Position numbers and translations under genes: made by a program. The notes beneath the pieces were generated by a model, which worked only from the letters and a program-made list of their open reading frames with translations, searched no databases and was not told where the DNA came from. A DNA stretch of 64,000 bases from the NCBI RefSeq assembly GCF_008642275.1, contig NZ_CP029189.1:3168001-3232000 (forward strand). The letters are read 5' to 3'. Of this stretch, positions 25,385 to 33,960 are shown one piece after another. Each line of letters opens with the position of its first letter. The stretch's first letter is position 1. This stretch comes from Streptomyces venezuelae (GTDB lineage Bacteria; Actinomycetota; Actinomycetes; Streptomycetales; Streptomycetaceae).

Positions 25385-26535
25385 CTAGGCTCCGAGGGCC
25401 GGGTAGTCGGTGTAGCCCTCCGCGCCCTGTACGTGCATCAGGAACTCGGGGCGGAGCTCGTTGAGCGGCGCGTCCGTGCGCAGCCGCTCGACGAAGTCGG
25501 GGTTGGCGAGGAAGCCCCGGCCCAGTGCCACGAGATCGGCGCCCTCGGCGAGCAGGCGTTCGCCCTGCCGCTTGCCGCCGTCGGCCGCGACCTCCTCGCG
25601 GGAGAGCGCCGGGTTGGCGATCAGGGTGCCGGGCCAGTCCCGGCGGATCTGTGCGAAGGCGGGCCGGCCGGGGTCGGCGTGGACCTGGTGCAGGTAGGCC
25701 GGTGCCAGGTCGGCCAGGGCTTTGACCAGGGCCGGGTAGATCTCCTCGGTGTCGCCCTCCTCGATCCCGTTGACGTTCACTCCGGGCGAGATGCGTACGC
25801 CGACCCGCTCCGGGCCGATGGCCTCGGCGACGGCCCGGACGACCTCGACGGTGAACCGGATGCGGTTCTCCACGGAGCCGCCCCACTCGTCGGTACGGCG
25901 GTTGGTGTTGCGCGCGAGGAACTGGTGCAGCAGGTGCCCGTTGGCGGAGTGCACCTCCACTCCGGCGAAGCCCGCTTCGACGGCGTTCCGGGCCGCGCTC
26001 GCGAAGTCGGCCACGGTGGCCCGGATGTCCTCGGCGGTCATGGCGCGCGGTACGACGCCGTCACGGAGGCCGCCCGGGGTGTGCAGCTGCTCGGGGAAGG
26101 GCACCGCGGACGGGGCGAGCGGCACGTGTCCGCTGGTCTCGGGGTGGCCGACCCGGCCGCCGTGCTGGAGCTGGAGGAACATCTGCCGGCCGCCGGCGGC
26201 CCGCACGGCCTCGGTGACCCGCCGCCAGCCGGCGATCTGCGCCGGGGTGTGGATGCCGGGGATGTGCGGGTAGGTCTGCCCGGCGGCGTTCGGGGTGCTG
26301 GCCTCGGCGATGATCAGGCCGGCCGAGGCGCGTTGTGCGTAGTAGGTGCGCGTTGTGCGTAGTAGGTGGCCATGAGCTCGCCGGGGACGCCGTCGGCTCC
26401 GGCGCGGTTGCGGGTCAGCGGAGCCATCACCAGGCGGCTGGGCAGTTCCTGGCCGCCGAGGCGGGCGGATGCGAAGAGGCGGGAGGCGGCGGGAGTGGCG
26501 GCGGGGGCGGCGGGGGCGTGCTGTGTCTGCGTCAT
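25385..26535 (-). pseudogene. Old Yellow Enzyme family ene-reductase, frameshifted by a 20-bp duplication
   Basis: The two parts of an NADH:flavin oxidoreductase lie in different frames. The first reads MAPLTRNRAGADG and ELMATYYAQRA, then runs out of frame into a stop. The second resumes with SAGLIIAEAS and continues through MFLQLQHGGRVG, GFAGVEVHSANGHLLHQFL and LGRGFLANPDF to the natural end. The break is an exact 20-bp tandem duplication (26328-26367). Removing one copy restores a 376-aa reductase, so the lesion is recent, phase-variable or a sequencing error. The intact enzyme would use FMN and NAD(P)H to reduce activated alkenes. It is divergent from a MerR regulator. Confidence 0.9.
26328..26367. 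repeat. Exact 20-bp tandem duplication disrupting the ene-reductase
   Basis: The unit GCGCGTTGTGCGTAGTAGGT occurs twice back to back (26328-26347 and 26348-26367). Twenty bases shift the frame by two. Confidence 0.97.
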
Positions 26536-26551
26536 GCCGGTACCGTAAAAG

Positions 26552-26567
26552 CTGACACTGGTGTCAG
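26552..26567. promoter_or_regulatory. MerR-type operator CTGACAC-TG-GTGTCAG
   Basis: A perfect 16-bp palindrome lies in the 53-bp divergent region between the ene-reductase and the MerR gene. MerR regulators bind such dyads between the -35 and -10 elements, so this is probably the shared control site. Confidence 0.8.
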
Positions 26568-26588
26568 GTTCAAGGGCTGGGGTGGGGC

Positions 26589-26960
26589 ATGCGGATCGGC
26601 GAACTGGCGGCACGCACCGGGGTCGGTGAGCGTTCGCTGCGCTACTACGAGCAGCAGGGCCTGCTCGCTTCGGACCGGACGCCCGGTGGCCACCGGGACT
26701 TCCCCGAGCGTGCGGTCGACCGGGTCATCCGGATCCAGGAGCTCTACGCGGCCGGCCTGCACAGCGCGAAGATCGCGCAGATCCTGCCCTGCATGCGGGA
26801 CGAGGACGGCGGCCCGTCGGTGCGCGCCACTCCGGCGCTGGTGGCCGAACTGGCCACGGAGCGGGAGCGGATCGACCGGATGATCGGCGATCTGATCCGC
26901 TCCCGCGAGGTGCTGGACGAGGTGATCGCGGCGGCGGCAGGCCGCGCGGCCGCCCCCTAG
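26589..26960 (+). CDS. MerR-family transcriptional regulator
   Basis: A 123-aa regulator. Its N-terminal winged helix is typical (MRIGELAARTGVGERSLRYY, EQQGLLASDRTPGGHRDF), followed by a long coiled-coil dimerisation helix (LVAELATERERIDRMIGDL). There is no obvious metal-binding cysteine cluster, only one Cys in ILPCMRDED, so an organic or redox ligand is more likely. It is divergent from the ene-reductase, and the palindrome between them suggests it controls that gene. Its stop overlaps the convergent GbsR-like gene by four bases. Confidence 0.93.
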   Translation: MRIGELAARTGVGERSLRYYEQQGLLASDRTPGGHRDFPERAVDRVIRIQELYAAGLHSAKIAQILPCMRDEDGGPSVRATPALVAELATERERIDRMIGDLIRSREVLDEVIAAAAGRAAAP

Positions 26961-27691
26961 GGGGTGTCGCCGGGGGGTGTTTCCGGCTTCGCGTGGAGGA
27001 CCGCGCGGGCCTGTTCGGCAGCGCGGGTGATGCCCTCGGAGACGAAGTCCATGAAGCGGGCGATGTTCTCCAGGCGGTTGGCGGCCGGGGATTCGCGGCC
27101 GAGGACGCCAACGCCCTGGCGTGCGGTTTCTATGATCAGGGCGTTCGCTCGGACACTGGCGATGATCGCCTGGTACCAGACGTCCTCGTCGACGAAGTAG
27201 CGCTCGCGGCGGCGTTCGTCGCGTTCCCTGCGGACGAGGCCCTGGCCCTCCAGGAAGGCGATCGCCTTGGAGATGGACGCCGGGCTGACCTGGAGGCGCT
27301 GGACGAGCTCGGACGCGGTGAGGCTGCCCGAGTCCGTGATGTAGAGGCAGGACAGCACCCGGGCCATCATCTTCGGCGTGCCGGCCTGGACGAGGACGTC
27401 GGTGAACACGTCCTCGAACTCGCGCACCGCCTCGGGGTCACGTCCGTGGGCCTGCGGGGACGCCTCCGGCCCGCGGGGGGCGGCCTGGGTGCGCCGGTGG
27501 GCGCGGCGTTCGGTGGCGCGGTGGGCGAGGTCGGCCCGGTAGGCGTTGGGTCCGCCGTTGCGCATCACCTCGCGCGAGATCGTCGAGGTCGGACGGTCGA
27601 GGCGCCGGGCGATCTCCGCGTAGGCGAGGCCGTCGGCCAGTCCCATGGCGATCTGCTGGCGTTCCTGCTGGTTGAGCCTGCCTCCCGGCAT
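26957..27691 (-). CDS. GbsR/MarR-family regulator with extra N-terminal HTH
   Basis: A 244-aa protein with two DNA-binding regions. Residues ~5-45 resemble the HTH_38 domain of IS30-type proteins (LNQQERQQIAMGLADGLAYA, then EIARRLDRPTSTISREVMRN). Residues ~90-190 are a GbsR/MarR winged helix (LTASELVQRLQVSPASISKA, FLEGQGLVRRERD). The ATG is preceded by AAGGAGG. It faces the DUF4097/ABC operon across an AT-rich spacer full of GCAACG half-sites, so it probably represses that operon and itself. Confidence 0.85.
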   Translation of the reverse strand: MPGGRLNQQERQQIAMGLADGLAYAEIARRLDRPTSTISREVMRNGGPNAYRADLAHRATERRAHRRTQAAPRGPEASPQAHGRDPEAVREFEDVFTDVLVQAGTPKMMARVLSCLYITDSGSLTASELVQRLQVSPASISKAIAFLEGQGLVRRERDERRRERYFVDEDVWYQAIIASVRANALIIETARQGVGVLGRESPAANRLENIARFMDFVSEGITRAAEQARAVLHAKPETPPGDTP

Positions 27692-27745
27692 CGCGGCCTC
27701 CTTCATGGTCCCTGGTGGCCCCCACTATAGCGTTCACCTCCATTT

Positions 27746-27871
27746 CATTGCAACGAACTGGCATCTCGTCGTTGCGTTAAGCCGGAGACCATTGCAATGA
27801 ATTACTCGCTCTGACCTGCAATATCAAGGATTCGACGCAACGAGAGTGTTGCCAGTTTCTGAAACGCAACG
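27746..27871. promoter_or_regulatory. AT-rich divergent control region with repeated GCAACG/CATTGCAAYG sites
   Basis: GCAACGA (27750-27756) faces TCGTTGC (27769-27775). CATTGCAATG is a perfect palindrome at 27790-27799. Further GCAACG copies start at 27837 and 27866, and GTTTC-T-GAAAC lies at 27855-27865. GC content is far lower than in the surroundings. The cluster is a likely operator array for the adjacent GbsR-like regulator. Confidence 0.7.
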
Positions 27872-27936
27872 TAGCTTTTCGTCTATCAGAAACCGCGGGG
27901 CGCACGGAGCGCAGCCGCTGACGAGGGAGAGACACC

Positions 27937-28611
27937 ATGCAGAAGTTCGCCACCGCCGCCCCGATCACCGCCGTCCTGGACGTCCCCGCCGGACTCGTCC
28001 GCGTCATCGCCGCCGACCGCGCCGACACCACCGTCGAGATCCTTCCCGCCGACGCCTCCAAGGGCCGCGACGTGAAGGCCGCCGAGCAGACCACGGCCGT
28101 CTACGAGGACGGGGTGCTGCGGATCGCCGCCGCACCGGCGAAGAACAGGATCCTCGGCAACCACCCGGGGTCCGTCGAGATCACCGTCCAGCTGCCCGCC
28201 GGCTCCCACGTCGAGGCGAAGACCGCGGCCGTCGAGTTCCGCGGCGTCGGACGCCTCGGCGACGTCACCCTCGACAGCGCCCAGGGCGCCGTCAAGCTCG
28301 ACGAGACCGCGAACGCCCACCTCACCCTGATGGCCGGCGACATCGCCATCGGCCGCCTCGGCGGCTCCGCGCAGATCACCACCCAGAAGGGCGACCTCCG
28401 GATCGCCGAGGCCCTGCGCGGAACCGTCGAACTGAACACCCAGGCGGGCGACATCACCATCGGAGCTGCCCGCGGCGTCTCCGCCACCCTCGACGCCGGC
28501 ACCGCCTACGGCCGCGTCCGCAACGCCCTCACGAACACCGACGGCGCCGCCGCCGGCCTGGACATCCGCGCCACCACCTCCTACGGCGACATCACCGCCC
28601 GCAGCAACTGA
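27937..28611 (+). CDS. DUF4097 beta-strand repeat protein
   Basis: A 224-aa protein made of short beta-strand repeats (VDVPAGLVRVIAADRAD-like opening; SAQITTQKGDLRIAEALRG; ELNTQAGDITIGAARG; TTSYGDITARSN), typical of the DUF4097 adhesin-like right-handed beta fold. It lacks a signal peptide and is probably cytoplasmic. It is first in an operon with a DrrAB-type ABC exporter, an arrangement common in Streptomyces. Its role there is not known. The ATG follows GAGGGAGA. Confidence 0.85.
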   Translation: MQKFATAAPITAVLDVPAGLVRVIAADRADTTVEILPADASKGRDVKAAEQTTAVYEDGVLRIAAAPAKNRILGNHPGSVEITVQLPAGSHVEAKTAAVEFRGVGRLGDVTLDSAQGAVKLDETANAHLTLMAGDIAIGRLGGSAQITTQKGDLRIAEALRGTVELNTQAGDITIGAARGVSATLDAGTAYGRVRNALTNTDGAAAGLDIRATTSYGDITARSN

Positions 28612-28644
28612 CCCGCAGTCACCGCTTCCGAAGGAGCACTCCTC

Positions 28645-29607
28645 ATGACCAACCTGGCCATCTCGGCGAACGGGCTGCGCAAGTCCTACGGCGACAAGGT
28701 CGTGCTCGACGGCATCGACCTGGCGGTCCCCGCCGGCACGGTCTTCTCGCTGCTCGGCCCGAACGGCGCCGGCAAGACCACCGCCGTCAAGATCCTCTCC
28801 ACCCTCATCGGCGCGGACCCGGGCACCGGGGCCATCCACATCAACGGCCACGACCTGGCCGCCGCCCCGCAGGCCGTCCGTGCCTCGATCGGCGTCACCG
28901 GCCAGTTCTCCGCCGTCGACGGCCTGATCACCGGCGAGGAGAACATGCTCCTCATGGCCGACCTGCACCACCTCTCCCGCAGCGAGGGACGGCGGGTGAC
29001 CGGCGAACTGCTGGAGCGCTTCGACCTGGTGGAAGCCGCGAAGAAGCCCGCCGCCAGCTACTCCGGCGGCATGAAGCGCCGCCTCGACATCGCGATGACG
29101 CTGGTCGGCGACCCGCGGATCATCTTCCTCGACGAGCCCACCACCGGCCTCGACCCGCGCAGCCGCCACACCATGTGGCAGATCATCCGCGAACTCGTCA
29201 CGGGTGGCGTCACCGTCTTCCTCACCACCCAGTACCTGGAGGAGGCCGACCAGCTCGCCGACCGCATCGCCGTGCTCAACGACGGCAGGATCGCCGCCCA
29301 GGGCACCGCCGACGAGCTGAAGCGGCTGATCCCCGGCGGACACGTCCGGCTCCGCTTCACCGACCCGGCCGCCTACCGGTCCGCGGCCCTCGCCCTGCAC
29401 GAGGTCACCCGGGACGACGAGGCGCTGGCACTGCAGATCCCCAGCGACGGCAGCCAGCGCGAACTGCGCACGATCCTCGACCGGCTGGAGTCCGCCGGCA
29501 TCGAGGCGGACGAGCTGACCGTGCACACCCCCGACCTCGACGACGTGTTCTTCGCCCTCACCGGCCCGGCCGCCATCCCCAACCAGTCCAAGGAGAACGT
29601 CCGATGA
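28645..29607 (+). CDS. ABC transporter ATP-binding protein (DrrA family)
   Basis: A 320-aa ATPase of the daunorubicin-resistance (DrrA) type: Walker A GPNGAGKTTAVK, signature YSGGMKRRLDIAM, Walker B IIFLDEPTTGLDPR, H-loop LTTQYLEEADQLADR, and the C-terminal extension of this family. With the permease downstream it should form an exporter for a hydrophobic compound, lipid or drug; the substrate cannot be read from sequence. The gene follows AAGGAG, and its stop overlaps the permease start as ATGA. Confidence 0.95.
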   Translation: MTNLAISANGLRKSYGDKVVLDGIDLAVPAGTVFSLLGPNGAGKTTAVKILSTLIGADPGTGAIHINGHDLAAAPQAVRASIGVTGQFSAVDGLITGEENMLLMADLHHLSRSEGRRVTGELLERFDLVEAAKKPAASYSGGMKRRLDIAMTLVGDPRIIFLDEPTTGLDPRSRHTMWQIIRELVTGGVTVFLTTQYLEEADQLADRIAVLNDGRIAAQGTADELKRLIPGGHVRLRFTDPAAYRSAALALHEVTRDDEALALQIPSDGSQRELRTILDRLESAGIEADELTVHTPDLDDVFFALTGPAAIPNQSKENVR

Positions 29608-30392
29608 GCTCCCTCTCCCTCGCCGTGCGCGACTGCTCCACGATGCTGCGCCGCAACCTCCTGCACGCCCGGCGCTATCCGTCGCTGACCCTGAACCTGC
29701 TGCTCACCCCGGTCATGCTGCTGCTGCTGTTCGTCTACATCTTCGGCGACGTGATGAGCGCCGGGATGGGCGGCGGTGGCGACCGCTCCGACTACATCGC
29801 GTACGTCGTACCCGGGATCCTGCTGATGACCATCGGCAGCACCGTCATCGGGGCCGCGGTGTCCGTCTCCACCGACATGTCCGAGGGCATCATCGCCCGC
29901 TTCCGCACCATGGCGATCCACCGCGGCTCCGTGCTCGTCGGACACGTCGTCGGCAGCGTCCTGCAGTCACTCGCCAGCGTGGTCCTCGTCGGCGCCGTCG
30001 CGGTCGCCATCGGCTTCCGGTCCACCGATGCCACCGCCCTGGAGTGGCTGGCCGCGTTCGGGCTGATCGCCCTCTTCGCCCTGGCGCTCACCTGGATCGC
30101 CGTCGGGATGGGCATGAACAGCCCGAACGCCGAGGCCGCCAGCAACAGCGCGATGCCACTGATCCTGCTGCCGCTCATCTCCAGCGCGTTCACCCCGATC
30201 GAGGCGATGCCGGGCTGGTTCCAGCCGATCGCCCAGTACCAGCCGTTCACGCCGGCCATCGAGACCCTGCGCGGCCTGCTCCTCGGCACCGAGATCGGCT
30301 ACAACGGATGGCTCGCGGTCGCCTGGTCGGTCGGCCTGGCGGTGCTCGGCTACCGCTGGTCGGCGGGCTCCTTCAACCGCGACCCGAAGTAA
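29604..30392 (+). CDS. ABC-2 type permease (DrrB family)
   Basis: A 262-aa permease with six predicted membrane helices and the ABC-2 family segments YVVPGILLMTIGSTVIGAAV and PLILLPLISSAFTPIEAMPG, then FQPIAQYQPFTPAIETLRGL. It partners the DrrA-like ATPase (four-base overlap). A large nested palindrome directly after its stop separates it from the convergent DUF4239 gene. Confidence 0.94.
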   Translation: MSSLSLAVRDCSTMLRRNLLHARRYPSLTLNLLLTPVMLLLLFVYIFGDVMSAGMGGGGDRSDYIAYVVPGILLMTIGSTVIGAAVSVSTDMSEGIIARFRTMAIHRGSVLVGHVVGSVLQSLASVVLVGAVAVAIGFRSTDATALEWLAAFGLIALFALALTWIAVGMGMNSPNAEAASNSAMPLILLPLISSAFTPIEAMPGWFQPIAQYQPFTPAIETLRGLLLGTEIGYNGWLAVAWSVGLAVLGYRWSAGSFNRDPK

Positions 30393-30403
30393 CCGGTATG
30401 AGC

Positions 30404-30547
30404 GAGCGGGCCTCCCCCGCAGCATCGTCCCGCCCCTGGGCGGCGTACGCCGACACGGCGGTCGGCGTACGCCGCCCGTCGGCGTTCCGGCCCCCGCCGG
30501 TACGGGCGTCGTCCGGCGGCGGGACGATGCTGCGGGGAGGCCCGCTC
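30404..30547. repeat. Nested palindromic element with 30-bp terminal inverted repeats
   Basis: Outer arms at 30404-30434 and 30518-30547 are complementary over 30 bp with one extra C. Inside is a second perfect palindrome with 17-bp arms (30438-30454 and 30461-30477) and a 6-base loop. The block fills the gap between two convergent genes and covers the stop of the leftward one. It could be a terminator or a small MITE-like element. Confidence 0.85.
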
Positions 30548-31340
30548 AGCCGGCGGCCCAGAACTGCGCCAGTGCGGCCTCCCTGTAGGGCTCCGGGGTG
30601 ACGCTGAGGTCCCCCGCGAACGGCCGGTCCAGAGCCACCACCAGGAGCAGGCTGAAGCCGATCAGCCCGGCCACCGCCGACACGAAGAGCAGCTGCGTCT
30701 TCAGGCTGCGCAGCCCGAACAGGAAGGTGAGCGGGACGATGACGAGCGCGCCGCCGTACACCAGCACCTGGAGCAGGCCGGGCAGCGAGGTCTCGGCCAT
30801 GGTGACGCGGGCCCGGCGCTGCGCGTTGACGTCGTTCAGGCGGGTGACGGCCTCGGCGTAGAAGGTCTCGGCGCGCGGGCCCTGCGGCTCGTACGCCAGG
30901 AGGGCCTGGTAGAGGCCGTGGGTCTGCGCGCCGGTCGCCTCGAAGCTCGGCCGGCCCTCGCGCATCAGCGGCCACTGCACCTCGACGACGGCGTGCGTGT
31001 ACGCGCCCACCGCCTGCTGCACACGTGCCCGGTCGGCCGCGGGGAAGGCGTCGGCGCTGCGCACGACCGCGGCGAGCCCGCTGGCCTCGGAGGCGACGAT
31101 GGTCTCGGTGTTCTCCCGCTGCGTCCACAGGGTGACGACGACGAACGCGAGGATGATGCCGTAGATCGCGCCGAACATGCCGAGCGCGACCCCGACCATC
31201 TCGTTGTGCTCGCCCTCGGCCAGGTGCGGGAACCGGCGGCGGGCGGCCACGCTCCCGGCCACGGCGAGGCCGGTGAGGCCGCCGACCACGAGGAGGGCGA
31301 TGACAGAGGTGCTGAGGTGGTTGAGCAGCCAGAGGATCAT
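30546..31340 (-). CDS. DUF4239 membrane protein
   Basis: A 264-aa membrane protein matching the DUF4239 family: two N-terminal helices (ALLVVGGLTGLAVAGSVAA and MVGVALGMFGAIYGIILAFV), a soluble helical middle (SEASGLAAVVRSADAFP) and two C-terminal helices (VYGGALVIVPLTFLFGL and LLFVSAVAGLIGFSLLLVVA). Function is unknown; the layout recalls bestrophin-like or MotA-like channel proteins. It is convergent with the ABC operon, and its last codons lie in the palindromic element. Confidence 0.85.
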   Translation of the reverse strand: MILWLLNHLSTSVIALLVVGGLTGLAVAGSVAARRRFPHLAEGEHNEMVGVALGMFGAIYGIILAFVVVTLWTQRENTETIVASEASGLAAVVRSADAFPAADRARVQQAVGAYTHAVVEVQWPLMREGRPSFEATGAQTHGLYQALLAYEPQGPRAETFYAEAVTRLNDVNAQRRARVTMAETSLPGLLQVLVYGGALVIVPLTFLFGLRSLKTQLLFVSAVAGLIGFSLLLVVALDRPFAGDLSVTPEPYREAALAQFWAAG

Positions 31341-31431
31341 GCCGTGCTCAACGAGCGCCGCCGTCGCAGAGCTCGGCCTCCGCGGCGCTCCTGCGGGAGG
31401 GGAGCCGTGGCGGAGGCGGGGGGCGCAGGGG

Positions 31432-31722
31432 TCACTCGACCTTGGGGGCCTCCGGGAGCCCGCCGGCCAGGGCCGAGCCGGTGCCCCTGAGCGAGGAGTC
31501 GGTGGCGCGGGTGGCGGACCCGGCGGCCTGGGCGGTCACGCCCACGGCGGTCTTGGTGTCCTGGACGGCCTGGGTCGGGTGGTCGACGATGTCGACGACG
31601 CGGCCGACGACCGGGGGCGCCTGCCCGGGCGCCTCGTCGGCGTGCGCGGTGACGGGGAGCAGTGCGAGGGCGGCGCCACCGGAGACGACCAGGGCGGAGA
31701 GGGTGCGCTTCATGGCGTTCAT
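31432..31722 (-). CDS. Small secreted protein
   Basis: A 96-aa protein with a signal peptide (MKRTLSALVVSGGAALALLP, cleaved after VTAHA) and a short Ala/Thr/Pro-rich mature part without cysteines. It starts at 31722 (MNAMKRTL) or at the internal Met at 31713. Homologues are small exported proteins of unknown role in Streptomyces. It may be transcribed with the DUF4239 gene. Confidence 0.7.
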   Translation of the reverse strand: MNAMKRTLSALVVSGGAALALLPVTAHADEAPGQAPPVVGRVVDIVDHPTQAVQDTKTAVGVTAQAAGSATRATDSSLRGTGSALAGGLPEAPKVE

Positions 31723-31820
31723 GCCCGGCCCAACGACCCCGCCGCACCCCGGGTCACCACCTACGACCACGTAGGAGTGATCCCCAGGGATGCCACCCCG
31801 ACCCAAGACGCTTGCGTAAT

Positions 31821-31964
31821 GTGCCGCAGCAGTCATGTTCCCGGATCGAGAACGGCGAGCTGGAGCGCAGCGAGGTCGAGACGCTCGCCGCCTACGTCCG
31901 GGCCCTCGGCGGCAGGCTGAAGATCGTGGCCGAGTTCGGGGACGAGCAGTACGTGCTGGGCTGA
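31821..31964 (+). pseudogene. C-terminal remnant of an XRE (HigA-like) antitoxin
   Basis: The plus frame reads SRIENGELERSEVETLAAYV, then RALGGRLKIVAEFGDEQYVL, and stops. This is the end of the HTH plus the usual tail of XRE antitoxins. The first ~40-50 residues, including the start of the HTH, are missing. A GTG at 31821 gives a 47-residue frame without a ribosome-binding site. No toxin partner remains. Confidence 0.75.
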
Positions 31965-31981
31965 CCGGCCCGCATGGACGC

Positions 31982-32020
31982 CCGCGGCCCCGGATCGGGG
32001 GAATCGATCCGGGGCCGTGG
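31982..32020. terminator. Terminator hairpin downstream of the APC permease
   Basis: GGCCCCGGATCG (31986-31997) pairs perfectly with 32005-32016, and the stem extends outward with one wobble pair. It lies about 40 bp past the permease stop and could also stop rightward transcripts. Confidence 0.75.
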
Positions 32021-32059
32021 GCATGACTCGGCGGGCGGGGCGCAGGGGCGCGGGGAGGG

Positions 32060-33625
32060 TCAGTCCTCGACCACCAGGGACGGGGTCGACTTCGTCAGGA
32101 CCTCGCCGCGGAAGAAGGCCGGGCTGCGGCGCTCGGTGACGAACATGATCACCAGGCCGAGGGCCAGCAGGCCGACGCCGATGACGAAGACGTTGCCGAC
32201 GTCGAGGCCGGGGAGCGTGGAGCCGGAGCCGTAGGACGGGTCCCAGGCGTCGTAGAGGGTCTTGAAGAAGACCGCGGCCAGCAGCAGGCCGCCCAGGATC
32301 GGGAAGACGCCCTTGAAGAACAGGTCGCGGGCGGAGCGGCGCAGTTCGCCGCGGAAGTACCAGACGCAGGCGAAGGCCGTCAGCGAGTAGTAGAAGCAGA
32401 TCATCAGGCCGAGCGCGAAGATCGTGTCGGTGAGGACGTTCTCGCTGACCAGGGTCATGACCGTGTAGAAGGCGCCGGTCGCGACGCCCGCCATGACGGT
32501 GGCGCGGCCCGGGGTCTTGAAGCGCGGGTGGACCTTGGCGTAGGAGGCCGGCAGGGCCTCGTACGTGGACATGGCCAGGACCGTGCGGGCGACCGGGATG
32601 AAGGTGGTCTGCAGGGAGGCCGCGGCGGAGGCCAGGACGGCGACGAAGAGCAGGATGCCGAGGACCGGGCCCATGACGGGGCCGGCGAGGGCGGCGAAGA
32701 CGTTGCCCGAGGTCTCCTCGTTGGCGAGGCCGAGGCCCTCGCCGCCGGAGCCGACGGCCATCTGGGCGGCGACGCCGGTGGCCAGGTACGAGCCGACCAG
32801 GACGACCATCGCGATGAGCGAGGCGCGGCCGGGGGTCTTCGTCGAGCCGGTGGTCTCCTCGTTGGTGGCCAGGCACGCGTCCCAGCCCCAGTACATGAAG
32901 ATCGAGAGCGAGAGTCCGGCGGTGAAGGCCGCCATGGACTCGACCGCGAAGGGGTTCATCCAGGACCAGGAGAAGTCCAGGCCGGTGTCGAAGGTCCCGG
33001 CGGAGGCCTTCTGGAAGGCCATGGCGACGAAGACCGCGAGCACGACGAGCTGGAGGCCGACGAGGGCGTACTGGACGCCCTTGGTGGCGGTCATGCCGCG
33101 GTAGCTGATGGCGGTCGCGACGGCGATCAGGGTGAGGCAGGTGACGATGTGGACGAGCTTGTTGTCGTCCAGGGCCGCGACCGAGGCGTTGTTCGTGATC
33201 TCGCCGGCCAGCAGCCAGAAGTACGAGGTGGCGACGCCCGCGAGGTTGGAGAGCACGATGATCGTCGCGATCACCAGGCCCCAGCCGCACATCCAGCCGA
33301 TCCGCGGGCCGAAGGCCTTGACGGTCCAGGTGAAGGAGGTGCCGCAGTCCGGCATGGCCTTGTTGAGCTCGCGGTAGGCGAAGGCGACCAGGAGCATCGG
33401 GAGGAAGCCGGCGAGGAAGATCGCGGGCATCTGCAGGCCGACCTCACCGGCGGTGGAGCCGAGGGTCGAGGTCAGGCAGTAGACCGGGGCGACGGTGGAG
33501 ATGCCGATGACGGCGCTTCCGACCAGTCCGACGGACCCCTTGCCGAGGCCCTTGCCGCGGACGTCGCCCTCGGCGACGCCGCTTACCGTGTCTCCGGCCC
33601 GAGGCCGAACGTCCAGCTGAGTCAT
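32060..33625 (-). CDS. APC-family amino acid permease
   Basis: A 521-aa transporter with about twelve predicted membrane helices. The first carries the APC substrate/ion site (GSAVIGISTVAPVYCLTSTL). Other segments are CGTSFTWTVKAFGPRIGWMC, MYWGWDACLATNEETTGSTK and PGRATVMAGVATGAFY. It should import an amino acid or related amine by cation symport or exchange; the substrate is unknown. It is divergent from a lipoprotein gene across a ~335-bp AT-rich spacer. Confidence 0.92.
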   Translation of the reverse strand: MTQLDVRPRAGDTVSGVAEGDVRGKGLGKGSVGLVGSAVIGISTVAPVYCLTSTLGSTAGEVGLQMPAIFLAGFLPMLLVAFAYRELNKAMPDCGTSFTWTVKAFGPRIGWMCGWGLVIATIIVLSNLAGVATSYFWLLAGEITNNASVAALDDNKLVHIVTCLTLIAVATAISYRGMTATKGVQYALVGLQLVVLAVFVAMAFQKASAGTFDTGLDFSWSWMNPFAVESMAAFTAGLSLSIFMYWGWDACLATNEETTGSTKTPGRASLIAMVVLVGSYLATGVAAQMAVGSGGEGLGLANEETSGNVFAALAGPVMGPVLGILLFVAVLASAAASLQTTFIPVARTVLAMSTYEALPASYAKVHPRFKTPGRATVMAGVATGAFYTVMTLVSENVLTDTIFALGLMICFYYSLTAFACVWYFRGELRRSARDLFFKGVFPILGGLLLAAVFFKTLYDAWDPSYGSGSTLPGLDVGNVFVIGVGLLALGLVIMFVTERRSPAFFRGEVLTKSTPSLVVED

Positions 33626-33960
33626 GGGTCAGGACGTTAGAGGGTGCGTTTTCCACATCTGGACGATCGAAGTCCGGAACTCAGAGCCCTTGAATGCCTT
33701 CGATTCCAGAGACCGGGAGACTTCACGAGCACTTAATACAAGGTTCACTCGGATATGCGCCCGCGCTTCGACAGGATCGACAGAGACTCTTTCGGCATGC
33801 GGAAACCGCAGCCATGTCCGTTTTGCGTATTTTCAAAGTTTCCGTCGTGACTTTGCGGTGACCGGTGGTAACCGGGCCCCGGGCGGGTTTGCCGCGAGCA
33901 TGATCATCGACCTAGAGTCGCCGCCGTCCAAGGTCATTCACACGGGGGACGGACACAGAC
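33626..33960. other. AT-rich intergenic region between divergent genes
   Basis: This spacer has much lower GC than its neighbours, especially 33720-33850. It should contain the divergent promoters of the APC permease and the lipoprotein. No strong palindrome, repeat or small gene with a ribosome-binding site was seen. Confidence 0.5.
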
